Assembly (NCBI GenBank): GCA_027311485.1
Contig: DAICYU010000353.1
Coordinates: 1-5,021 of the forward strand
DNA: 5,021 nucleotides
Source of the DNA: Acetobacteraceae bacterium
GTDB lineage: Bacteria > Pseudomonadota > Alphaproteobacteria > Acetobacterales > Acetobacteraceae
Direction: 5' to 3'
Shown: positions 1 to 5,021 of the stretch, one piece after another
Layout of the letters: the number at the start of each line of letters is the position of its first letter
Position numbering within the stretch: position 1 is the stretch's first letter
The notes under the pieces: generated by a model
Seen by the model: only the letters and a program-made list of their open reading frames with translations
Database searches by the model: none
What the model was told of the DNA's origin: nothing
Program-made: the position numbers and the translations under genes

Positions 1-217
1 TACCGAGGAAGGACGTCTCGCCCAGCGGGAAGCCCTTCGGCAGGCCGCGGTGGCTGATCCGGACTCACGCTGGCAGTGTTCGACGTGCCGGACCGACTTC
101 GACGTGTGGCGGCCCAAGTGCAGCGTTTGTCAGAGCGTCGGGACCATCACGTGGACGACGACTGAGCGGATGGAGAAGGCGCCGGTTATCGAGCAGGCGT
201 TGCAGGTGCAGTCCTAA
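1..217 (+). CDS. hemY: HemY-like TPR protein, C-terminal fragment with four-Cys zinc ribbon (5' end outside window)
   Basis: The reading frame is open from position 2 to the TAA at 215-217, giving the last 71 residues; the start lies to the left of the window. The visible part begins with a short charged, Ala-rich stretch that could be the end of a helical (TPR-type) repeat. It then carries WQCSTC at residues 24-29 and CSVC at 40-43, that is C-x2-C-x10-C-x2-C, followed by GTITW. This is a rubredoxin-like or zinc-ribbon knuckle. From memory, alphaproteobacterial HemY proteins end in a ribbon of the form W-x-C-x2-C...W-x-P-x-C-x2-C...G-T-x-x-W, which fits here. HemY is an inner-membrane TPR protein linked genetically to late haem synthesis, with no defined enzymatic activity. 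The ribbon also recalls the C-terminal rubredoxin domain of LapB, so another TPR/ribbon protein is possible. The gene ends inside the 3' end of the convergent M23-family gene (32 bp overlap). The family call rests on the C-terminus alone. Confidence 0.66.
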   Translation, partial: TEEGRLAQREALRQAAVADPDSRWQCSTCRTDFDVWRPKCSVCQSVGTITWTTTERMEKAPVIEQALQVQS

Positions 218-902
218 CGGGCTGCACCACCGCTTGCTGATACCAATGACTTGGCCGAATGGCCCGGGGAATGGTCCTGGCGCTGGCTCTTGCGGCCACA
301 CCAGCCCCCGTGCTGCACGGCGCAACGCCAAGATACGGCGCCGGATCGACGGCCTGCTTGCCGACGATCATGGCAAAGAACAGATGCGGACCCATCGTCA
401 GCCCGCTGCGGCCAATCGAACCTATCCTTTGGCCGGCGTGCACGGTGCGATAGCCCTCTGCGATGGCAGGAGCCACCAGGCCGAGATGGCTATACACGCC
501 GATGAAACCATCGTGCTGAATCAGCAGTTCCAGCCCGCCGGGCCCTTTCCGCTGTACTCGGATGACAACGCCTGGACTGACCGCCACAACGGGATGTCCA
601 ATAGAAGCGGGAAGGTCGATGCCGTTATGAAAGGCGTCGGGGATGGGCAGGGCGGGCAGGTGACGTGGACCGAAAGGCGACGAAACGCAGCTGGGGCCGA
701 CCGGTAGCGTCAACGAGCCCGCTGACTCGGATTTCGCGACCGAGCCGGCAGACGCGGGGGCGGCCAGAAGGGCAGCCAGAGGGGCGGCGGCCAAGGGAGC
801 AGCCAACGCGCCAGCAAGCCAGGCCCGGCGTGCAACCGTCACGAACTGACGACATGTCATGGCGGGCAGCATCCTGATTGTCTCGATAGGCCGATTGACC
901 AT
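186..902 (-). CDS. Secreted LytM/M23-family peptidoglycan-binding or peptidase-like protein with incomplete zinc site
   Basis: The ORF can begin at GTG 905 or at the adjacent ATG 902 and ends at TAA 188..186. I prefer ATG 902 because a GAGG sequence lies 7 nt upstream of it; the GTG would leave only 4 nt. Numbered from the GTG (239 aa), a basic region with ARRAWLAG (25-32) precedes an Ala/Leu-rich hydrophobic segment and a likely signal-peptidase site after APASA (about 53), so the protein should be exported. The RR pair is a weak Tat-like hint. The LytM domain spans about 68-192: SSPFGPR (75-81), HNGID (93-97), YSHL (138-141), GRSGLTMGPHLFF (165-177) and VDPAPYL (186-192). H93, D97, H140 and H174 are present, but the second His of the usual HLHF is Phe176. 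One zinc ligand is therefore missing, and the protein may be a non-catalytic LytM factor that acts on the wall or regulates an amidase. Cys73 and Cys197 could form a disulfide. A Pro/Ala/Arg-rich tail of about 47 residues follows. It is probably the last gene of the mutS-glnD transcription unit. Confidence 0.87.
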   Translation of the reverse strand: MVNRPIETIRMLPAMTCRQFVTVARRAWLAGALAAPLAAAPLAALLAAPASAGSVAKSESAGSLTLPVGPSCVSSPFGPRHLPALPIPDAFHNGIDLPASIGHPVVAVSPGVVIRVQRKGPGGLELLIQHDGFIGVYSHLGLVAPAIAEGYRTVHAGQRIGSIGRSGLTMGPHLFFAMIVGKQAVDPAPYLGVAPCSTGAGVAARASARTIPRAIRPSHWYQQAVVQPVRTAPATPAR

Positions 903-909
903 CACGGCG

Positions 910-913
910 CCTC
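910..913 (-). promoter_or_regulatory. Shine-Dalgarno sequence of the M23-family gene
   Basis: On the minus strand GAGG occupies 913..910, followed by seven bases and then the ATG at 902. The GTG at 905 is in frame and immediately before this ATG, but only four bases from GAGG. The spacing therefore decides for the ATG. The internal ATGs at 872 and 860 lack a well-spaced purine-rich site and would shorten the positively charged N-region. Confidence 0.55.
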
Positions 914-955
914 AAATGGCCAATCAGAACAAGGTGCGGATGCGCTGACGGTTCC

Positions 956-3772
956 CTACTTGGCAAGAACCTGACGTGATTTCGCGTCGGGTGACGATGA
1001 CGCCAGCCCATATTCCTCATCCGCGTTCGCAAGAGCCGCCAGCAGCGCATCCCGCAATTGCTTCAGCTTGCGCTCGTTCTCAATCTTCAGGCCGAACACG
1101 TCCTTGACGTAGAAGACGTCAACCGCCCGGACCCCATAGGTTGTGACATGGGCCGAGGCGATCTGGACGCCCTGCTCGCTGATCGCGGCGGTCACGTCGT
1201 GCAGCAGGCCCGGCCGGTCCCGGCCATTCACCTCCACCACCGTGTGGGTGTTCGACGCGCGATTGTCGATGACAACCCGGGGCGGCACGTGGATCGCCTG
1301 CATGCGCCGGCCCAGAAGCACCTTGGACACGCGGCGGATTTCGCTGGCCAGACGCAGACGACCTGATAGCGCCTGTTCGATCAGGACCGACAGCCTGGCA
1401 AGCCGATGCGGCGCATCGAATGTCCCACCTGCGGTGTCCTGAATCCAGAAGGTATCCAGCGCCATGCCGTTGGTCATCGTGTGGATGCGTGCGTCCACGA
1501 TCGATGCGCCCGCCACGGCCAGGGCGCCCGATATCTTGCTGAACAGGCCCGCGTGGTCAGCGCAGTAGATTGTCACCTCGGTCACCGCCCGCGCCGGCAA
1601 TGGCTGCGTATCGACGGTCAACGGCGCCTTCCGGAACTCCGCATCCTTGATCAGGCGGCCGTGCCGTGCGTGCGTTTCCGGATCGAATGACAGCCAGTAG
1701 CTGGGATATCCAAGTGCAGCGAACTGCGCGAACTCGTCGTCGGTCCAATCGGTCACGATCGCACGGACGGCCTGCTTGGCGCGCTCGACCCGCACGTCAC
1801 GCTCGGTTGTTGCAAGTCCGCCCGCCAGCACTTCGGCCACCCTGGAGTAAAGCTCACGCAGAAGCGTCGCCTTCCAGCCGTTCCATACCTTAGTTGAAAC
1901 CGCCCGCATGTCGGCGACCGTCAGGATCAGCAAAAGACGCAGACGCTCCGGCGACTGTATCGTTTCAGCAAGATCCAGTATTGTCTTCGGGTCGTCGATG
2001 TCGCGCTTGAACGCTGTCGCGCTGAGCAGCAGGTGATGCAGCACAAGCCAGGAAACAGTCTCGGTTTCCTCATCGTTCAGTCCCAGCGACGGGCCGACCT
2101 CCAGGGCAATTTCGGCGCCGATTTCTGAATGATCGCCGCCACGTCCCTTGGCGATGTCGTGCAGCAGCATCGCCAGATACAACGCGCGGCGGGAATGCAC
2201 ATGATCGACGACCTCGGACGCGATCGGCGCCACGTCGGCCAGTTCACCGCGCTCCAGCGTGTTCAACACGCGGACCGCTTCGATCGTATGTTCGTCTACC
2301 GTAAAGATGTGGTAGGTGTCGAACTGCATCTGGCCGACGATGCGGGCCCAATCGGGCATGAACCGGCCAAAGAAGCCGGTTTCATTCAGGATGGTCAGCC
2401 ATTTCGCGCCGTCCGGATGGATGTTGTTCGCCCGGTGCCGGTCCGGCTGCTTTCCACAGAGAAGATCCATGAAAATGGCGGCGGCCGTGGGATCACCACG
2501 AAGCGACAGCGCCCGCCGCTCATTCTGAATGAAGGACCGTAGCGCCAACGGATGCAGTTCCAGGCCGCGGTCCCGCGCGACCTGCAGGATCCGGAGCATC
2601 TGTATCGGCTCCGCATCAAAACCGCGCCCGCTGAGTGGCAGCAGTTTGCCTTCCGCCAGCACAAATCCGGCCGAGAGCAGGGCCTTGTCGGTTTCGCCCT
2701 CAATCGCTGGCGGCCCCAGCGCAGCGCGCAGGATTCCCGGCTCCAGAATCCGCGTCAGGCGCGCAATTTCCCGCGCCGTCAGGAAGTAATGGCGCATGAA
2801 ACGTTCGACGCCGTCCTGCCGCCCATGTCGGGTATATCCCATGCGGGCACCGACAACCGGTTGCAGATCAAACGTCAGTCGTTCTTCCGCTCGGCCAGCG
2901 ACATAGTGCAGATGAAACCGCACAGTCCACAAAAACTCCCACGCGCGACGGCCATGCCGAGCCTCCTGCTGCGTCAGGATACCGCCTAGGTCCGCCAGTT
3001 CGCCCATAGTTTGGGTGTCGAAAACATACCGGGCGATCCAGTATAGCGTCTGCAGGTCGCGCAGCCCGCCGCGTCCTTCCTTGACATTTGGTTCCACCAC
3101 GAACGGGCTGTCGCCATAGCGTTTATGTCTGACCGCCCGTTCCGCCTGTTTCGCCGCGATGTATTCCGCCGCGCCGGCTTCCTTGCAGGCGGCGCGGAAG
3201 CGCAGATGGAAATCCGCGAAAAGCGTCGCATTGCCAGTCAGCAGCCTTGCATCCAGAAGGGCGGTCCGGATCGTCGTGTCCTTCGCCCCTTCGACCAGGC
3301 AGTCCTGTATCGATCGTGTCGCATGGCCGACCTTGAGCCCGAGGTCCCAGAGAAAATAGAGGATATATTCCACCACCTTCAGGGTTTCGGGCGATGGATC
3401 TTCGCTGGTCAGGAACAGCAGGTCGATGTCGCTGAACGGTGCCAGGACACCCCGACCATATCCGCCGGTGGCGGCGACGCTCAAATTAGCAACCGGCCCG
3501 AGATCGGCATTGCTGCTTGCGTAATCGAAGAGGGCACTGACCACGCCATCAACAAGGGCGCCGAGCAGCCGGGCGGCTTGCAGGCCAGTAATCTGCTCGT
3601 GTTCAAAGGCGTGCTGAACATACGTCTGTATGCGCGCGAGATGGCGCCGGAACACGCCGACGGCAGCATCGCGCGAGATGCGACAATCAGGTTCGGCGGC
3701 GGCGGCCAGCGCATCCGACAAAAGGCTGGCAGCGACTTCAGGTGCGCGCGGCAGGGGGATGGGTGCTAACAT
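956..3772 (-). CDS. glnD: Bifunctional [protein-PII] uridylyltransferase / uridylyl-removing enzyme
   Basis: Complete gene, 938 codons, ATG 3772 to TAG 958..956; slightly longer than E. coli GlnD (about 890 aa), within the range I recall for alphaproteobacteria. GlnD is the cytosolic glutamine sensor: at low glutamine it uridylylates PII proteins (GlnB/GlnK) using UTP, and at high glutamine it removes the UMP, so setting glutamine synthetase and NtrBC activity. Domains in order: nucleotidyltransferase with GGYGRGVLAPFSDID at 103-117 (G103, G104, S114, D115, D117 are the hallmark catalytic and Mg-binding positions); a linker with PNVKEGRGGLRDLQ (228-241); an HD hydrolase domain with VDEHT (492-496), LLHDIAKG (536-543; H538-D539) and LHH (578-580); then two C-terminal ACT domains, about 731-810 and 844-915, the second opening with GRDRPGLLHDV. 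All key motifs look intact, so both activities are expected. The start lies 12 bp after the mutS stop, with no clear Shine-Dalgarno sequence, suggesting translational coupling. No better alternative start is visible. Confidence 0.98.
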   Translation of the reverse strand: MLAPIPLPRAPEVAASLLSDALAAAAEPDCRISRDAAVGVFRRHLARIQTYVQHAFEHEQITGLQAARLLGALVDGVVSALFDYASSNADLGPVANLSVAATGGYGRGVLAPFSDIDLLFLTSEDPSPETLKVVEYILYFLWDLGLKVGHATRSIQDCLVEGAKDTTIRTALLDARLLTGNATLFADFHLRFRAACKEAGAAEYIAAKQAERAVRHKRYGDSPFVVEPNVKEGRGGLRDLQTLYWIARYVFDTQTMGELADLGGILTQQEARHGRRAWEFLWTVRFHLHYVAGRAEERLTFDLQPVVGARMGYTRHGRQDGVERFMRHYFLTAREIARLTRILEPGILRAALGPPAIEGETDKALLSAGFVLAEGKLLPLSGRGFDAEPIQMLRILQVARDRGLELHPLALRSFIQNERRALSLRGDPTAAAIFMDLLCGKQPDRHRANNIHPDGAKWLTILNETGFFGRFMPDWARIVGQMQFDTYHIFTVDEHTIEAVRVLNTLERGELADVAPIASEVVDHVHSRRALYLAMLLHDIAKGRGGDHSEIGAEIALEVGPSLGLNDEETETVSWLVLHHLLLSATAFKRDIDDPKTILDLAETIQSPERLRLLLILTVADMRAVSTKVWNGWKATLLRELYSRVAEVLAGGLATTERDVRVERAKQAVRAIVTDWTDDEFAQFAALGYPSYWLSFDPETHARHGRLIKDAEFRKAPLTVDTQPLPARAVTEVTIYCADHAGLFSKISGALAVAGASIVDARIHTMTNGMALDTFWIQDTAGGTFDAPHRLARLSVLIEQALSGRLRLASEIRRVSKVLLGRRMQAIHVPPRVVIDNRASNTHTVVEVNGRDRPGLLHDVTAAISEQGVQIASAHVTTYGVRAVDVFYVKDVFGLKIENERKLKQLRDALLAALANADEEYGLASSSPDAKSRQVLAK
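2156..2161 (-). other. glnD: HD-dyad of the GlnD uridylyl-removing domain
   Basis: CAC GAC encodes H538-D539 in LLHDIAKGRGGDHSE, the metal-binding His-Asp pair of the HD phosphohydrolase family. In GlnD this domain carries the uridylyl-removing activity. An upstream His (H495 in VDEHT) and downstream H579/H580 supply other expected ligands. Confidence 0.88.
3422..3466 (-). other. glnD: Nucleotidyltransferase active-site motif of GlnD
   Basis: These 15 codons encode GGYGRGVLAPFSDID. This is the polymerase-beta-like signature in which the paired Gly residues contact the nucleotide and the D-x-D pair binds metal, as known for GlnD and GlnE. All signature residues are present, so the uridylyltransferase half should be active. 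Confidence 0.9.
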
Positions 3773-3946
3773 GATTTGATCGTACTAGGCGGGTTGTTGT
3801 TCGCAAGGTGGGGCCAGTGCCTTAAGGCGATACAGTGCATCCAGGGCTTCCCTTGGTGACATGGTGTCAGGGTCGAGCTGTTTCAGTGCCTCAAGAACCG
3901 GCTCTGTATCGGTGCTGTTCGCTGGCCCCTCGGCCGTGCTGGCGGC

Positions 3947-3961
3947 GAACAACGGCAGGCT
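3947..3961 (-). other. mutS: Possible beta-clamp-binding motif near the MutS C-terminus
   Basis: SLPLF sits in a Ser/Ala-rich, probably flexible linker between the ATPase domain and the C-terminal helical segment, the place where MutS proteins often carry a QLxLF-type sliding-clamp peptide. The match is to the LxLF part only; the usual Gln is Ser. Its role is inferred from position and pattern. Confidence 0.4.
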
Positions 3962-4288
3962 GCTGATCGGCGAGGCGGTTCCGAATGCACCGCTGTGCTT
4001 TTCCATCGCTGCCATCAACGTTGCGGCCCTTCGAACAACGGAGGTTGGAATGCCGGCGAGTTCTGCGACGTGTACGCCCCACGACCGCCGTGCCGCACCC
4101 TCGGCCACCTCGTGCAGGAACACAACATTGCCCTTCCACTCCTTAACCCGCATCGTGTGCGGCCTGAGCCGCGGCAGCCGATCCGTCAGCGCAGCAAGTT
4201 CGTGAAAATGTGTGGCAAAAATAGTGCGGCACCGTAATGCCGAGTGCAGTGCCTCCAACACGGCCCATGCGATGGCAAGTCCATCCAG

Positions 4289-4315
4289 CGTGGACGTGCC
4301 ACGGCCGATCTCGTC
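4289..4315 (-). other. mutS: Walker B / D-loop region of MutS
   Basis: The codons give DEIGRGTST, the Walker B Asp-Glu pair and following conserved loop of MutS. It lies downstream of the TGA and would be absent from a product that terminates there. Confidence 0.93.
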
Positions 4316-4387
4316 CACCACAACCAGCGACCGCGGCCCAGCTTGGTGCATGATTGCCGCCGTCTCGATCATTTCAACCATGAAGGT

Positions 4388-4390
4388 TCA
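4388..4390 (-). other. mutS: In-frame TGA nonsense codon in mutS at a conserved Ser position
   Basis: The minus strand reads GGT CGC TGA ACC TTC ATG GTT, translated G-R-stop-T-F-M-V. The family consensus here is G-R-S-T-F-M-V. A Ser codon TCA differs from TGA by one base (the + strand C at 4389 would be G). No shift in frame occurs. The nearest downstream ATG is at 4381, six bases after the stop, with no purine-rich site before it. Confidence 0.93.
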
Positions 4391-4525
4391 GCGACCGCGG
4401 GCAAGATCGTCGGCAGCGCCCACCCGGCTGAACAGCCGGTCCACGATCCCGAGCACTGCACCCTCGGCGGGAACCGGCAGCCCGGCCTGCGCGAGCACCA
4501 CAAAAAGCGCGTTCTGCCGCAGGAA

Positions 4526-4552
4526 GGTCGATTTACCGGCCATGTTCGGTCC
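4526..4552 (-). other. mutS: Walker A (P-loop) of MutS
   Basis: The codons give GPNMAGKST, the invariant nucleotide-binding loop of MutS proteins. It lies upstream of the TGA and would be kept in the truncated product, but without its partner motifs. Confidence 0.93.
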
Positions 4553-5021
4553 GGTCAGCAGCATCAGCCGGCATTCCGGCGACAGGTCGCAGTCGTTGGG
4601 CACGAAATTGGCTTGGCTACCGAGTGCGGCTTCCACGACGGGGTGGCGTCCGGCCTTGATGCAGAACTCATCCCCATCCGTCACCGTCGGTCGGATCCAC
4701 GTTCCGCCTTCGGCCAGCCTGGCGGCCGATTGAAGAACATCCACCAGCGCCAATGCGTCGGCACGGCGTGCCAGCGCATCGGCATTCTGCATGATCGACT
4801 GCGTCAGATGGGCAATGATCGTGCGTTCGCGGCTGGTTGCCTGCTCGCCGGCTTCGCGAATGCGTTGATCGAGGTCCGACAGCGCGGGCGCGGTGAAGCG
4901 CGCCCCGTTCGCCATCCCCTGACGCAACGTCAGCTCCGGAAAGCCACGCAGCTTCTCGACCGCGGCGGCCGGCGCCTCGATCACATAGCCAAGCTGCGCG
5001 TGATGCTTGATCTTCAGGCTC

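Larger units (their letters stand above)
3785..5021 (-). pseudogene. mutS: DNA mismatch repair ATPase MutS, C-terminal part, interrupted by an in-frame TGA (5' end outside window)
   Basis: The frame is open from the right edge (5020) to TAG 3787..3785 except for one TGA at 4390..4388. About 411 codons are visible, roughly the C-terminal half of a MutS of about 850-900 aa. MutS binds mismatches as a dimer and uses ATP to recruit MutL. Seen in order: SLKIKHHAQLGYVIE of the clamp/core (5020..4976); GRHPVVE (from 4648); Walker A GPNMAGKST (4552..4526); RLFSRVGAADDLARGR, then the TGA, then TFMVEM; Walker B DEIGRGTST (4315..4289); ATHFHEL; a possible beta-clamp contact SLPLF (3961..3947); and the C-terminal helical segment LDPDTMSPREALDALYRLKAL. 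Sequence on both sides of the TGA is in the same frame and well conserved. The stop separates Walker A from Walker B, so the truncated product should lack ATPase activity. The alternatives are a sequencing or assembly error, or a true recent nonsense mutation. Recoding is unlikely. The gene leads into glnD after 12 bp. Confidence 0.9.

Noticed and set aside
246..266. Short inverted repeat GGCC-GAAT-GGCC as a possible terminator between the convergent genes
   Set aside because: The stem is only four base pairs, lies inside the M23 coding region, and has no T-run on either strand.
234..707. A 157-codon open frame on the + strand opposite the M23-family gene
   Set aside because: It is antisense to a gene with a signal peptide and clear LytM motifs, and its own translation is Arg/Gly-rich low-information sequence typical of shadow frames.
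906..955. Possible promoter or terminator in the 50-bp gap between glnD and the M23-family gene
   Set aside because: No -35/-10 pair and no stem-loop followed by T residues is visible; only the GAGG ribosome-binding site is supported.
625..1050. A 141-codon minus-strand frame overlapping both glnD and the M23-family gene
   Set aside because: It is out of frame with both supported genes, is very Arg-rich, and shows no domain; the two overlapped genes explain the sequence fully.
3125..3769. A 214-codon open frame on the + strand opposite the 5' part of glnD
   Set aside because: It lies wholly antisense to the conserved nucleotidyltransferase region of GlnD; its translation has no recognisable motif and is a product of high GC codon bias.
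4388..4390. Selenocysteine insertion at the mutS TGA
   Set aside because: The family position is Ser, not a redox-active Cys, no MutS selenoprotein is known to me, and no obvious strong hairpin of SECIS type was noticed just downstream.
4212..4733. A 173-codon + strand open frame opposite mutS
   Set aside because: The opposite strand carries MutS Walker A and Walker B and adjacent conserved blocks; the + strand translation is Ser/Ala/Pro-rich with no motif.

Overview
The window is GC-rich, fully coding DNA that looks like an ordinary chromosomal region of an alphaproteobacterium. The order mutS-glnD, the alphaproteobacterial style of the GlnD and MutS sequences, and a HemY-like protein ending in a four-cysteine zinc ribbon together suggest Rhodospirillales, perhaps Acetobacteraceae. 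That placement is inference from remembered family features, not from a search.

Layout from left to right. (1) Positions 1-217, + strand: the last 71 codons of a protein that resembles the C-terminus of alphaproteobacterial HemY (TPR protein), with a CxxC...CxxC ribbon. (2) About 186-902, - strand: a secreted LytM/M23-family protein. It has a clear signal peptide but lacks one of the three zinc ligands. Its 3' end overlaps the end of the hemY-like gene tail-to-tail by 32 bp. (3) 956-3772, - strand: complete glnD, the PII uridylyltransferase/uridylyl-removing enzyme, 938 residues. (4) 3785-5021, - strand: the C-terminal half of mutS, which runs off the right edge. It is interrupted by an in-frame TGA at 4390..4388, exactly where the family has a conserved Ser in GRSTFMVEM.

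The three minus-strand genes are closely spaced (12 bp between mutS and glnD, 50 bp between glnD and the M23 gene) with no visible terminator or promoter between them, so they are probably one transcription unit read mutS -> glnD -> M23. The products have no obvious shared pathway: mismatch repair, nitrogen-status signalling through PII, and cell-wall/periplasmic function. The grouping looks like a conserved chromosomal neighbourhood rather than a dedicated system.

I found no tRNA, rRNA, CRISPR array, insertion sequence, phage gene or defence system. There is no non-coding stretch longer than 50 bp. The most notable observations are the nonsense codon in an otherwise well-preserved mutS and the degenerate metal site of the LytM protein. 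I see no evidence for a previously undescribed biological system.
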